Shown here one piece after another: positions 46,501 to 59,682 of a stretch of 64,000 bases of DNA (positions are counted from its first letter, which is position 1; every line of letters starts with the position of its first letter). The stretch spans positions 8,749,501-8,813,500 of the forward strand of contig NC_063984.1 in assembly GCF_932276165.1 (NCBI RefSeq). Reading direction: 5' to 3'. This DNA is from Plutella xylostella. Its lineage: Eukaryota; Arthropoda; Insecta; Lepidoptera; Plutellidae. Under the pieces are notes generated by a model. The model was not told the DNA's origin. It was given only the letters and a program-made list of their open reading frames with translations, and ran no database searches. A program made the position numbers and the translations under genes.

Positions 46501-49500
46501 AGGTCATAAATTGCCTACCTCCATATTGCAAATAATTGAAAGACCAAACAGGACTATACACGTGAAGAAAGTAATCAGCCTTTTGCGAGCCCGAAGATTC
46601 GGCCACTCGTCGAGCAGCCCCGCGATCACAGCTTCGATTGTTACAAACTGAAAAAAAATAGAAGTACTTAGCTAAAATTATTCAAAATACAATAATTGAT
46701 ATTTTTTACCTAAATAATTAATACTAAATAAGTAATAAATAATTTCACAATAACTTTTTTCTCTGTTAACTGATGTCTAGTAGAAGTAGGTACTAAACTT
46801 ACGCAACGTTCAAAGGGATTTTAAAATAGCACACATCTAAAACCGACTTCCAAATTATCACCAACAGTTACACCTCCTTACCATAGTATCAATGCCGAGC
46901 AGAAACAGCATGAAGAAGAAAACCACCGCCCAGAAATTTGGCGCTGGCATCATAACCACAGTAGCGGGGTATGTGACGAAGGCGAGCCCCGGCCCGGCCG
47001 AGGCCACCTGCCCCACCGGCACCCCTGCGCGCTCCGCCGCGAAGCCCAGGACCGAGAATACCACGAAGCCGGAGAATATGCTGGTGCCGCAGTTCACTAC
47101 GGGGATCCAGATTGAACACCTGGAAGTTGTTTTTCATTGGGTTTAAGTAGTTAATTGATAAATGTAATCGTAAGAAGCTTACTTTTGCTTTTGTAACTAC
47201 TGGAGTTATAAGAAGTTTTAAGAAGGGAGTCCGAAGTTTGAAAGTGTGGATCTGGATTGTAGGGTTGCCAGATGGGTAAAGGCTTATTCGAATGTTTCAT
47301 TTTTCAGGTGACTTGGTCGAGCGGAAACGGATTCAGTCGTCGGACGGGAATAGGTATTTGCGTTAATTTCAGGAGTTTCGTCATCATCAACATGGTCGAA
47401 GTCATCAACCTCCATTGTCAATCTCAGTTCAAAGTTCAATAGTAGTTACCTCTCATTGTTGTAGTGGAACTGGTTGAAGCTGGCCATGCTCACGAGCCCG
47501 CCCCAGCCCGGGCCCAGCGAGAAGAAGATCTGCGTCGCCGCGTCCGCCCACACCTAGAGATAACCAGCAAACCATGATTAATATACGAGTAATCTAAACA
47601 TACCAGTATTTTACATAAAATATCATCGAATTTTAGAACTAGGAACATATTTTAGAATATTACACGGTATTATCGCTAGAAAAGATCTCTTCATGTAAAT
47701 ATGTTTGCTTCTTCTATATCCATAGAAACTTTGTTGGTCACATGACTTTAGACTATGAAGACAGTCAGCAGACAAAAGTGCCTATAGATGACCCGCTGTT
47801 TCATCCTTTGGCAAAATCCTGTATAAAGCATGTAACACACATTACACATATAACCTATTAAAAGAAGCACAATAACCATACCTTAGGGTTCAACAGCTGC
47901 CCCCACTCGGGCACGATGTAGAAGTAAATACCCTGCCACGCGCCGGGCAGCGTGACCCCGCGCGCCAGCATGGCCGTGAGCACCACGTAGGGGAACAGCA
48001 CCGTGAAGTATACCACCTGTGGGGAGACAGGATAGTCATCAGAAATACCAGAAGGCCAGGCACTGGGTGCGAGATGCACCCAGTGCCTGGCCCGCACTCG
48101 CTTTCGAAGCCGCGTAGTGTGAGTGAGTGACGCTAAACTTTTGTGACGTCTTGGAGTGCGTATCTTGCGCCCCATGCTAGGCAGATGCTAGGTATTCAGC
48201 TGCACTGCAGCTGTGAGAACTATGCAGTGTGGAATAAAATAATGAGCTAAGGTGGAGGGGAAATACTATTATATATTACTATTAATAGCTCATTTTGCTG
48301 AAAGGGAATATGGGCTGTGCGCAAATATTAGGTCCTTACATATGAAATTGGCGTTTTGTCGTACTGGCCACTTTGATCTCAAATATTACCTTTATGGTTA
48401 GGAATTCCAAATTCAAATTCATACAGCTATTTACTCATGCATTGTGTTTCAAACCCCCTAATTCATTTGTTTTTTCTTCTTTTGTTTTTTTCTTTGTGTC
48501 ACTCTGTTTACAAAATGGAAAACTTGAAATATCGCGTTATTTACGAGTATGAGTTCCACCGTGGCACCAGTGCTGCAGAAACGGCTCGAAGGATTAATGA
48601 TGTGTATGGTGACGGTGTCGCAAAAGAAAACACAGTGCGTTTTTGGTTCCAACGTTTTCGTTCTGGAAATTTCGACCTGCAGAACAAGCCTCGTGGACGG
48701 CCGGAGACCAAAGTTGATAATGAAGAATTGAAGGCTATTGTGGAAGCGGATCCATCGCAAACCACGTCCGAGTTAGCTGCAGGCTCCGGTGTTAGTGATA
48801 AAACTATTCTAATCCACTTGAAGCAAATTGGGAAGGTGAAAAAGCTTGAAAGGTGGGTACCTCATGAATTGAGTGAAGCAAACCGACAAACGCGCGTCGA
48901 CTGCTGCGTTACGTTACTCAACCGGCACAATAATGAAGGAATTTTAAATCGAATCATTACCTGTGATGAAAAGTGGATCCTCTACGATAATCGGAAGCGC
49001 TCATCGCAATGGCTGAACCCTGGCGAACCAGCCAAATCCTGCCCTAAGCGAAAATTGACTAAAAAAAAGTTGCTTGTAAGTGTTTGGTGGACTAGTGCCG
49101 GTGTCGTTCACTACAGCTTTCTTAAATCTGGCCAGACGATTACGGCAGATATCTATTGTCAGCAACTGCAAACCATGATGGAAAAGCTAGCTGCTAAACA
49201 ACCGAGGCTGGTCAATCGCTCTAGGCCACTGCTGCTTCAGGACAACGCTAGACCACACACTGCACAACAGACGGCTACCAAATTAGAGGAGCTTCAATTA
49301 GAATGTCTTAGACATCCACCGTACTCTCCGGACCTTGCTCCAACAGATTACCATTTTTTTCGCAATTTGGATAACTACTTGCAAGGAAAAAAAATCAACT
49401 CCGATGGGGCAGTCCAAACCGCCTTCAAAGATTTTATTGATTCCCGCCCGAATGGTTTTTTTAGTAAGGGGATCAATGAACTACCTATGAGATGGCAAAA

Positions 49501-52179
49501 GTGCATACATAGCAATGGTACATACTTTGATTAAATTAATATATTTCATTTAAAAAAAAACGACTTTATGTTCCTCCTATAGAAAACGCCAATTTGATAT
49601 GTAAGGACCTAATACATACATTGTTAATATAAAAAAGTACCTTTCCCACACTTTTCGTTCCGTTGCATATACAAAAGTAAACGATGATCCAGCAGATCAC
49701 GTTGCACCAAAAGAGCGGCCACACGATGCCGCCGAGGTCCTCGATGCCGGCCGTCTCGCGCAAAAGGCGAATGCTGCGAAAAATTTATGATTGGTCTTTT
49801 ATGAGTCAATATGTCGCATCACTTATAATATTACTTATAGTTACAGCTAGCTAATACGGATAAAGTTAGGTAAAAACAATTTATATCCAAAAAATAAATG
49901 AACATGTTTAAATTATTTATTAAGTTTACATAATTTTATTTAACTTATTAAATCAAGTCGGTAATACATACAAATTTTAATACAATGCAATTCCAAGACA
50001 ACGATGTGGTTTGCCAGATTTTTATTAAATACTTAGATGTTTAAAATTAATATCTACAAGACATATCATTGAACTTACTGAAAGAATTCGCTTTCAGGTG
50101 TTGTAATAGTGCCATTTGATACGAGGTGAGAACTGTTGCCGGTTATCTGTAAAACGATATGCTAATATTAAAGGAAAATTTTAACTACTTTACTATTTTC
50201 GTATGCTATCAAAATAATAGGAAGATACCAAGTTTATTTTCTCCGTTCTGTATTAGTCGCAGATACATACATTTGCATAATCAGTATTATAAATTCAAAT
50301 GAATTCCGTTTTATTAAAAAAACAGTAATTAATATTGTGTTGTAGCCCAAAACTGTATGCATATATACAATTTATATAAGTACATCATTGTGTTTTGGGT
50401 TACTGAACCCTAATCTGAGAATTCCTTAAGGATATATTACACCAGGGTAACATGATGCGGCATGGGTCATGGGCTAATCTGTCATCCTAACTAATATTAT
50501 AAATGCGAAAGTAACTGTGTCTGTCTGTCTATTACTCTTTCACGCCAAAACTAGTTAACGGATTTGAATGAAATTTGGTATAAATATGGTTTAGACCCTG
50601 GGAAAGAACATGGGCTACTTTTTATCCCAGAATTCCCACGGGAAAACTATTCTATAATTTATGTCTTGTATCCCCTGGATTAGGTCAACTTATGAGTACA
50701 ACTTGATTGAACGAGGAAAAATCCCATTTATTTATTTATATACTTATTGTAACATTGTAACATAACAATGTAATTAACTGTAGAAACTTTACCCCTTATG
50801 GCACAATACCCCAGTGTTGCCCCGATGTCATTAGCTTAATGTAAATACACCTTAACATATTTTATTTTTACTGTCTTGTACTTCCAGGTGTGAATCTGTG
50901 TAATTTGTTACTATATTGCTAATAACTAATTACTTCCTTCTATAACCGTAGCAAATCGATTCTTCTCGGCCTTCATTAAATACTAAAGACAATAATTTCT
51001 AACATGTGCGACCATGACACCACCATCAAGTATGGTACTGAAACCTGGACATAAGTAGGTACTCGTAAAAATGTATGTAATCAATGGGACGAGTTTTGCT
51101 AAGGGTTTCTTTAGTAAATAGTTAAAATGAAGGGAAGGAGAGGAAGATAGGATGAAGCTGATAAAATATCAACATACCCAGCTATAATTAGACATCTTTT
51201 TTAGTCGGGTGTTATTACACAATATATAAAATTAATATATTATACAATCATGAAAAGTAAATGCTTAAAGAATTTTCTAGCAGGCAAGCCAATAAGTAAG
51301 CTAAGTTGGGCTGATTACTCGAACCTCGCATATTTCCCTATAATCAATTAGCCAGACATGACACGGTAGAACCTATCCTAGGACCTATCATTCCACATGC
51401 ACCTTTCATCTTTAAGACAGGTAATCTATTCTTTTGTTAATTAGTTTCTGATTGCAGTACCAGGCGGGTCACTCTATCTATACTGACATTTAATACAACG
51501 AGATATAGTCATATAAAGTGACCTCCCAGTGCGGCTGATTTGACCTTACCTCTACACATTGGTCGGTGTTCCAGGTGTTGCCACAGTACTGCCAGGGCAG
51601 TGGTGAAGTGAAGGAATGGAACATGTACAGTAGGGGGTACGACATTACGGTAGCAAAGTACATCACCCCCATCACATTCAGTAACACAACTGCGTAGCCG
51701 GCGCCTAAAATGTAAAGAAATATGTATAAGCTTTTGTCTTTTTGGCAAAGATACAAGCGCCAAGTGTAATTTTAGGGTGAAATAGATTGTTGACACTGTT
51801 GGTAAACAATATGCACCAAATAAGAATACAATGTTTTCTCGCTTACCTTTAAACAGCGGATTTATATTGAAGACGGAAATGCACCCCGCGCTCGAAAATT
51901 GGCCCAAAGTGGTCTCCAAGTGGACGAGCGGGATGCCCACCACCACCATCGTTATCAAATACGGCACCAGGAAGGCACCTGCAAACATCTTCATTACACT
52001 AGACATCTAGATAATATATGAAAAATTATTATAAGCACTTACAAAACGATCTTACCTCCTCCATTTCTATAACAGAGATACGGGAATCTCCATATATTCC
52101 CGATGCCCACAGCGTATCCTAGACAGGACAGGAGGTATTCCACCTGATTGGCCCACCGCTCCGGCGTCTCCCCGGCCAT
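43539..52179 (-). CDS. SLC6 Na+/Cl- dependent neurotransmitter or amino acid transporter (glycine-transporter-like)
   Basis: Twelve-pass plasma membrane symporter. Exons 52056-52179, 51847-51978, 51550-51704, 50079-50146, 49641-49773, 47882-48016, 47450-47553, 46882-47119, 46519-46647, 45761-45958, 44125-44253, 43539-43673 join in phase to 559 residues. An in-frame TGA sits two codons before the ATG. TM1 has the family signature GIGNIWRFPY and YRNGGGAFLVPY; the large extracellular loop has CGNTWNTDQC (paired Cys) and N-glycosylation sites NSS and NGT; later come WADAATQIFFSLGPGWGG (TM6, substrate and ion site), NCGTSIFSGFVVFSVLGF, and FFFMLFLLGIDTM. The GCISVFNINPLFKGAGYA segment points to the glycine-transporter-like clade (from memory); the substrate is not proven. 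Intron 5 holds a mariner; exon 10 has nearby partial copies. Confidence 0.92.
45178..45359 (-). pseudogene. Partial duplicate of SLC6 exon 10
   Basis: 182 bp nearly identical to the 3' part of exon 10, with an intact frame (LLDSHIAIVCVPVVCALELG to RYAAPVVLL) and a good donor (GTAAGG). It lacks the first six codons and the acceptor; instead it starts at a palindromic GTTCATTCATTCATTAG motif. It lies between exons 10 and 11. Probably unspliced, but recent. Confidence 0.85.
45410..45449 (-). pseudogene. Short diverged copy of the 3' end of SLC6 exon 10
   Basis: Encodes LWKYTVLGVLL with a GTAAGT donor, corresponding to LWRYAVPVVLL of exon 10. More diverged than the copy at 45178-45359. Confidence 0.65.
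48054..48092. repeat. Perfect 17-bp hairpin near SLC6 exon 6 acceptor
   Basis: GGCCAGGCACTGGGTGC, a 5-base spacer, then its exact reverse complement. It starts 38 bp from the exon 6 acceptor, in the zone where a branch point is expected. Confidence 0.9.
48328..49612 (+). mobile_element. Complete mariner transposon, cecropia-like subfamily
   Basis: 1,285 bp. Inverted ends of about 30 bp begin TTAGGTCCTTACATATGAAA (right end one mismatch), flanked by TA at 48326-48327 and 49613-49614. It is inserted antisense in SLC6 intron 5, with its right end 28 bp from the exon 5 boundary. Confidence 0.95.
48515..49534 (+). CDS. Mariner transposase, D,D34D (SETMAR-like group)
   Basis: 339 residues from the ATG of MENLKYRVIYEYEFHRGTSA; an upstream in-frame start would add an implausible hydrophobic stretch. 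HTH region, WVPHELSE, then catalytic Asp in TCDEKWILYDN, LLLQDNARPHTA and SPDLAPTDYHFF, with 34 residues between the last two. No stops or frameshifts. Resembles the group that includes human SETMAR (recalled). Confidence 0.96.
   Translation: MENLKYRVIYEYEFHRGTSAAETARRINDVYGDGVAKENTVRFWFQRFRSGNFDLQNKPRGRPETKVDNEELKAIVEADPSQTTSELAAGSGVSDKTILIHLKQIGKVKKLERWVPHELSEANRQTRVDCCVTLLNRHNNEGILNRIITCDEKWILYDNRKRSSQWLNPGEPAKSCPKRKLTKKKLLVSVWWTSAGVVHYSFLKSGQTITADIYCQQLQTMMEKLAAKQPRLVNRSRPLLLQDNARPHTAQQTATKLEELQLECLRHPPYSPDLAPTDYHFFRNLDNYLQGKKINSDGAVQTAFKDFIDSRPNGFFSKGINELPMRWQKCIHSNGTYFD
50480..50660 (+). repeat. Interspersed lepidopteran repeat
   Basis: Contains CTAATATTATAAATGCGAAA, GTCTGTCTGTCTATTACTCT, ATGAAATTTGGTATAAATAT and CAGAATTCCCACGGGAAAAC, a family I recall as nearly universal in Lepidoptera. 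It lies in SLC6 intron 3. Confidence 0.6.
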
Positions 52180-52786
52180 GGCTCACGTGTCGACGCAAGA
52201 GTCGAGGCGGAGACACTGGGCCACTTGAGGCCACCGGTGTAGACGCGCGGTTGATCCTGAATTAGGTACCACGGGGGTCACTCTGGCATGCCAAAAGCGA
52301 AGTTTCGGAGCGCTGATGAGCTAACCTCAGCGTTATCTTGTTGTAGCAAATGTACCGGTTGAATAGCAGATCTTCGTCATTAGTTTTTTGTCAAGCTAGT
52401 GTAACCCTCCAACACAAGCGGCGGCCAAACTCGCAACACTTTGACACACACTCGGTGAGAGCGATAACTGACGAAGGAGCGCACGCGCAGCTGTGGCCTG
52501 TTACAATACAAATGCCAGTCTTTCTTTTTCTTTATTGTGCCGAACAATTTAGAAGTATGTATGTATCAAAACCTGTAATTAATTGACGAGTATAATACAT
52601 ATTTTAAATTCAGCTGGCTAATGACTATTCTATCATTCCATTCTTCTATTATTAATAATTTGGTATTAAACAAATAATAAAATTAATAAGTAAATGATAA
52701 GTATACTAACCAAAAGAATGATTTTGTATGGATTCACCATTCTATAATAATCAATTGACTAATACATAGAAATTAACACTAAATGG
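52180..52786. other. SLC6 upstream region
   Basis: Must include the SLC6 5' UTR and promoter; no TATA box stands out. An LRRC43-like 3' UTR ends on its right side. Confidence 0.4.
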
Positions 52787-55700
52787 TTAAATATGTGTTT
52801 CCACTCCGAAACTGAAATGGCAAGTAAACTCTTCAGGGACAGTTTGTTTCGGGGGCGGGCTCGGCCGATCCTCTGGTTTAGGCGTTGCTGACTTTAGAGT
52901 CTTTCTTGTTTGGCTGTTCCCTGTGTCTTCCTTCACATTCTTTCCCGTTTTCTTCTTGACTGACTTATTTGACTTTTCCGGCTTTACTATAGATGGTTTG
53001 GAACTTGCTTCAGTTTTGCTTTTACCTCCAACGTCGTAATTTAACATCTGTTGATACATTTTTACTTATTTTTCGGTTGGATTTTATGGATTGAGTTAAT
53101 AGTAGAAGTTCCTATTCCAGATACGATTGCGTTCGCTCCCTAAAATGGACAGCATGGCCGGAAGACAGTCATTTATAATACATGCGCCGGCGCAGCGGCG
53201 GTGATAAAGACGTATGTAGGTCTTAGCTTTAATGCCGTGATTGCTGTGCTTACTAAAGAAAATAGTTTATACAGAACAGTACAATAGCTAAAACCTTTTC
53301 AATGAACAATGGGTAGAGAATTTAAAATAAAAAGTTTAGTCAGTGGTCATCAGCATTTTACCCAACCATGTTTCAATACAACTATCCCTCTTATTTTTAT
53401 GTTGCAAAAAATGTAAGCCGTATTTTGTTCATGATAGCAATCCCTATAATTAATTTCCATTTACCGTTAAATCGCCGTCTCCCCAGTGCATGGCCTCGTC
53501 GGTACCCAACGTGGAGTCCCAGTGGAAGTGCTGCCGCGGCTGGCTCCAGTCGCTCTTCCTCAGCACGCACCTGATGGCCGCCAGCGTCACCGTCTGCTCC
53601 GTGGGTTCAGGTGGTTTCGCGCTCTTCTTGTCCTTCTTGTCTGAAGACTTAGGTTTTTTGTACACCTGTAAGAAGGAACGGATTTAAGTTCTCACGAAAA
53701 TTATCAGATCACAAAAATAAATATAAAGAGGTGAAAGTTTGTGTTATGTAAAGTTTGTGTGTTTATGACTTTATTTATTATTTATTATTTTATTTATTTA
53801 TTTTCAAATACATACATACATTACACAATATAAATCCGCCAAACTATAGACACATAGTTTGTTGGCGGAGAGAGCTCTCTTAAACATAAACATTAAATAT
53901 CTACATTACCTGCTATATCTACCCATGTTAGACTGTCTGACTGTCTGCTTGTATGATTGAATGTGATGAAATTTGATTTTCAGGAAGTTGAAAACACGGA
54001 ATAAATCATAATACTACTGCTACTACCAACCGACTTTAAACAGGAGGAGGTTCACAATTCATTATGTAGGTATGTTTATGATTGTTATACTTAGCGGAAT
54101 TAGAGGTAGAGCCAAAACCTCGTTAAAGTGAAAAAAATCAAGGGGATTATTTCTGTTACTTATTTAACCTATTTGCAAACATACAAATCATAAGAACTTA
54201 CGATAGAGCACATGACCCGCACAGTAATGACCGTGCGGAAAGTGTCCCTCAGAGCCCTGAGGTCGGGACAGAAGATCCTCACAGCTGGCTCCTGGAAGGT
54301 CATCACCTGGCTCCACGGCACCCGGCTGCTCTCAAACTTGGTGTAGTGGAGCACTTCCCTCGAGTTCTTACGTTCCAGGTGCTGGTACAAGTCTGTTGCT
54401 TGAGTTGAGATGTCGGTGTCGGTTACACCTGGAATAAGACTTTTGTTTCAGTCGTATGATATTTGCATAGTTTCATAGTTTAGTATTTCGATAGTTCCGA
54501 TAGCAATGGAACATAGAGACTGACATAAGAGTGAAGAAAAGAAATGGAGTTATGTGACAGTCTACATGCAGTATGGGACGATTCAGTTGATGGCGATGAT
54601 GTTAAATTCACGCATCTATGTTATATCTAACACAATAAATAACAGAAATAATGAACTCTAGGTTGTCGCACCTTGTGGTAAGTATTTGCATAAAAGTCTG
54701 AACAAATAGGTAGACGGTGATGTGATTATATTGACCTAAGCAAAGATATTTAGGTGTTTTCTTGATTTATTGAACAGGTCTCTCAGGCATTCTTACTTGT
54801 TGTGAAGGTCAGTTGCTCATGTCTTTTGACACTCCATTTATCATCACTATTTATATTTTAAAAGATTTTAAAGTTTAATTTCAAAAATATTTGGATATAC
54901 TTATACCACATTTTTGTTTTAATTTATATACTTCTTTTAAAAACTGTGATTACTCAAGAAAGATACAGTTTGTACTGACCTAAGTTCACATTATTACTTG
55001 ATTGAATTGGTTGCCATATTTTTTGTTCGACAACAACGCTACCACCTATACGCCCTATTCCGTATTCTTATAATATCATCTTGCATCAATGTACCCTTAC
55101 CATCAGCAGTCTTGCTCCCCGCGCTGGCCGCCCCGGGCCCGGAAGGCGCCCTCTCACCATCAGGCGCCGGCAGCAGCTCCGTCAGCGAGCCGGGGTTACG
55201 GGACATGAGGAACTGCCTCCGCACGCTGTCCAGCAGGGGCAGCTCCAGCTCCACGTAGAATGATATGGTGGCACCCTGAGAGTTGAAAATGGATTGTAGG
55301 TACCTATAGCGATTGCTATTGATTGATGGATCCCTAACTATGATGTCTACTGTCTAGGTTTATACTTCTTCTTTCATCATCCGCACCAGCTAATAATCGT
55401 CCGATACATAACAACGTAAACTATTTCCTCGGTCTTCATTATCCAACAGCAGTATATTATCCAGTTTCTACCGCGGATATACCTGTCTAAGGTAGTCGGT
55501 CCAGAGAGTAGACAAAATAATAACATACCTTCTCCACTTTCGGCGGAGGCGGTACAGACATGAGTCTTATCACGTCGAACACGAAGTACCCATATCTCAG
55601 CTCCTCTGGGTCCAGCTGGTACTGGTCACCAGGTCTGTCGGAGGCCAGGACCTCGCGGCAGTCTAGGTGCTGCAGTCGGGGCAGCTGGTGGAGCGTGGCT

Positions 55701-57348
55701 CGAGGGTACTCCACGCAGTACTGGAGGAGACAAGATAGCTAATAAAAGGGTTATTGGAACAGGCATGCTGATAAAATTGATTTTTTATAATAGACACTTA
55801 GTATGCAATAAATCATTTGAATTTGAAATTTGAATTTGGATTAGATAGAATGTTTATTTTAAGAAAGTTTTTCAAAAGTCATATAGTGAGCTGAAGTAAC
55901 CCCTATTTACTGAGGTCTTTCTGAACATATTTTGACCAATACCATTAATGAAATTAAAAGTGTTTGCTATGAATCAATTAACGTAATATAATTTCCATCC
56001 GTAGTATTTTATCATACGATGTGCCATCTACTGCATAAGTCTCAAACTACATGGCAGACCTGTAAGAAAATGACTGTTACCGCACACGGGTTTCCGGAGA
56101 GCACTAGCGCGTTGAGGTTCGGTAGACTGCTCAGAGCATCTAGTACAGGCGCCAGACGATAGATGTCGTTATCAGACAGATCCAAGACCATTATGTTTCT
56201 AGTCAGATGAGAAAATGCACTGACTCCTTCTGAACAACGAATATTATCTTCCAGGCAGAAACATTCTAAAAAAGATATTGGTGAATTAGTAAATACGCCT
56301 ACATATATTATATTAGGCTCCCGAATATTTTATGAACATTGCAGAAACTTATTTGGAGGACAACACTCACCATCGGCTATGAAATTCTTACTTAGTCCAA
56401 GGTACATCAAGCCACCCGGCAAAAATTCAGCAAAATGTTTAATATTGCATAACAAGTTGTTTTGCAGTTCTAAGACTCTCAGAGTCTCCGGCAAACACGT
56501 TGCATCTATCTCAGAAAAACAATTTCCCGAGAGGTTTAGCGTTATTAAATTTTTATAACTAAGTAAATCGTCGTCCAGTTTGGTCATCTAAAAATGTATT
56601 AAAATAAATTTTTTAAAGTCTTTATCGGTTTCGGTTACATTCATAAATTGATTCTCATCATTTTCATAACGAAGTTACCTTCGCATCAATCAGTCTAAGT
56701 ACTTCAACTTCTTTGAACATCTTCCTCAGGGCTGCTTTACTTTTCAAGTTTACTGCTTTGTGAATCATTTCAATAATGTTATCAGTGATACAGTTATCAA
56801 ACTCATAACACGCCTTTTCTTCAGTAGTAATCAAACGCTCTTTATCCCACAGGATCAGAGGAAGATACACCTCCCATAGTTCGTCAACGGTCAAATTTGA
56901 CTTATTGAAGAAGGGGCTCAAAATACTTTTTTGTATTTTGTCACGTATGGCTTCTTTGAAAGTGACTGGATCTAGTTTCCTTTCGCATTTCTCCCTGATG
57001 TATCGAGTGACTTCATGTGCCGTATTCCATTCTATTCCAGTCAGTATTCGCTGGTTGTAACCTTTGAACCAAAATTTAAGAGTTTACTTCATTGAAATAT
57101 CATTTGTGTTGTCTTATCTTATCCTCTAGATATGTTGTCAACCTGACCTTTATCACCAGCTTAATAATAATTAATGTTTAAATAATACAGGTTAGTAAAG
57201 AGGCAGCATAATGACCAGGCAGGGCGTCTTCAGGGACCCTCAACAGGCTCGCATCGCTGATCTTAGGGTGGGAGGGCACCGGGATCTTCTTAGACTCCGA
57301 CTTCTGCCCTTTCTCCTTCTTGGTAGGTTTCTTTGGCTTCTTAGACAT
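52787..57348 (-). CDS. Leucine-rich repeat protein, LRRC43-like
   Basis: Nine exons, 57216-57348, 56679-57061, 56371-56587, 56081-56265, 55529-55720, 55101-55275, 54202-54428, 53465-53665 and 52787-53047, join in phase to 657 residues, close to human LRRC43 (about 656, recalled). N terminus Lys-rich (MSKKPKKPTKKEKG). Helical region, then LRRs at about 170-300 (LITLNLSGNCFSEID, LRVLELQNNLLCNI, LMYLGLSKNFIAD, IMVLDLSDNDIYRL, LNALVLSGNPCA), a cap (YCVEYPRATLHQLPRLQHLD), then a beta-rich C-terminal half and a Lys-rich tail. LRRC43 is expressed in ciliated and testis tissues (established); the same is inferred here. The first donor (GTCATT) is weak; the other junctions are good. Confidence 0.8.
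53770..53990 (-). repeat. LINE 3' tail, reverse orientation
   Basis: On the minus strand it contains CCGCCAACAAACTATG and GTTTGGCGGA and then a T/A-rich simple tail, matching the GCCAACAAACTGTTTT and GTTTGGCAG tail of the LINE fragment at 60442-60890. In an LRRC43-like intron. Confidence 0.5.
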
Positions 57349-58799
57349 GGTATATTAGTGTTAAAAGCAGTTACAAAAAGAAAAAGAGGCAAATTGTATT
57401 TATGTAAACAAAATATTCACGTCAAATAAAATTTTGACATAATTTTGGTAAATTAAAACATTATTATCTGTGAGAAAGCTTGGAGAAAAAGAGAGATTTG
57501 AATCGGTACGTTGGATAAAGGGTGATTAAATAATATCGACTCAGTTATAATATTTTGTTTTATTTAAGTGACTCGAATAAGATAGTTACGATACCCGTAT
57601 AACATGGAGGGGATTATCAAGTGAAAATTATGTAAGAAATGCATTCTGGGAATTCGCTATGTTTTCACAACATGCATCTAAGTACCGCAACAGGCGGAAA
57701 ATTTTACTGAAAACTTCACAGAAATGTGTTGGTAAAACAGCACGACCGTAGTAGTACAGAATTTAGCCGCCAGTGGTCGCCGTTGGTCGTGTTTATGAAG
57801 CAGATCGCGGTCAAAGTACACATGGGCTGCACATGTTTCAAATAAACGTATTGAATACTTTCGGCGAATATTTTCTGCGAGAATTCACCTACCAACTGCG
57901 CTGACAAGTCATGTTGGATGTTGGACTGGGAAAAAAAATCGCGAAAATTAACTCTTGTTTGTTTTGGAGGAGAAAACTCCGACTGTCAATTTTCCAGTGA
58001 TGTGTTTATAATGTGAAGGATTTATGATCTGTGAATGACATGTGAAGGCGGGAGATTCGATTAGTTTGTGCGAAGTTCCAGCTGATCGCGGGGTTTCTGA
58101 AATGTTAATAGTTGAGTGAAAGTGTGTTGTGAGTGCGATGCGGCCGGGTCACAGTCGCCTAGCCAACATTCTGGCTTGCCCTTGTAAACCACATAACTTT
58201 TATGCAACTCGTATGCCAGTGTAGTTTTGAGTGTAGTAAAATAACTGTACCTATCTATACAGGTAATGTACCTACTTAATCATATTATATTGTGTTTTTT
58301 TGTTGTTGAATCTATACTATATCGATCTACTTGTTTATAGAGCTACTTACGTGAGTTGGCTAATTATGTTTAGATGACAAAAACTAGTCCAGTGACATTC
58401 GCCGGTCGGAAAGCAGTTTTGCAATCAGAATGAATTTTATTAAGAATTTACCCTTCACGAAGCGAGGACGTTGCTATCGTATTATTAAATAATTTTCCAA
58501 ATTTAATCGGAGCACCACATTAGTTAATTATAAAAATAAACATTGTTAAGGAAACCAATGTAGTTTGCTACCTAGGTACATACTTAACTAGATACCTACG
58601 CGTACCTACTGGTTAGTATGGAGTTTGAGAGTTCCTTTGCATCATTATTATGTTATTAAATAATAAAAAAAACAATGAGTGTATTCTTAAGTATTTATCT
58701 TAGAACACCTGTTGAGGACCAAAAACCTTCCTTGTGCCTTAGAGTTCTGTTGTCGTTGTCCCACTCTAAAGACACCCACTCCCAGACATTCTTTATATT
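57349..58799. other. Upstream of LRRC43-like gene
   Basis: No coding exon or RNA gene recognised. Confidence 0.4.
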
Positions 58800-59010
58800 T
58801 TAAACCCCGACGAAAAGAGGGATGTTATAAGTTTAACATATCTGTGTATCTATATGTGTGTGTCTTTTTGTGGTAGCGTAGCTGCCAAACGACAGCTTTT
58901 TGGGTCATAGTATAATGTTACCCCGAGTCTATAATATTTTATCAAAATCAGCTTAGCCGTTCAAAAGTTATGCGACTTAGTGTTGAATTTCGGGGGTTTT
59001 TGACGTGGGT
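58800..59010 (+). repeat. Interspersed repeat (CCCCGACGAAAAGAGGGATG family)
   Basis: Begins AACCCCGACGAAAAGAGGGA and contains GGTAGCGTAGCTGCC; a family recalled as common in moths. Confidence 0.5.
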
Positions 59011-59682
59011 TAATTATCATCTAGTTTCTTGGTCTATCGTCTGTTCTTAAGTTTTGCAATTGCTGCAGTTTGGGCAATGGAACCCTTACTACAAGTTTTA
59101 GGTGAAATGTTTTCCAAATCAAATTAATAATCATTGATAGCTGGCTCCCTACCGCAAACTTGTTTTGACAACGATTAACAGATTCAAATAGTATTGAATA
59201 TGCTTCATTTAAATGTTACTTCGCTTTGACTCGATAGGGCCCCTATACTCGCTATCACAGTCAACGGTAATTCACTACTCGTGTAATTCTATGAATAACT
59301 ATTTTGCCAATTGCAGTACAATACAGCAATGACCTAACAAAAGTTAGTCGTAAATATAAATAAATATCCGCGGTGGATTTGTGCCAATATTTTACAACTA
59401 CTATGTCACTAATATAGGTATATTGATAACTTGTAACCAATTATCATGCACGCATAGAACAATCATTCCTAAATTAAAAAGTGAAACTATAGTCACAATC
59501 ACAAGTTAAACTTAATTAGTATATTAGGTACTTAGTAAGTACATCATCATAACTTTTATAGGTAACCGTAATCTTATTAGTAAAATAAAAAGTATGCTAT
59601 CAGTAGGTATAAGTATCATTATGCCTAGGAAAGCCACACAGTACACATATCTACCCGTCCCCGTGTTTCCCAATCAACTAAA

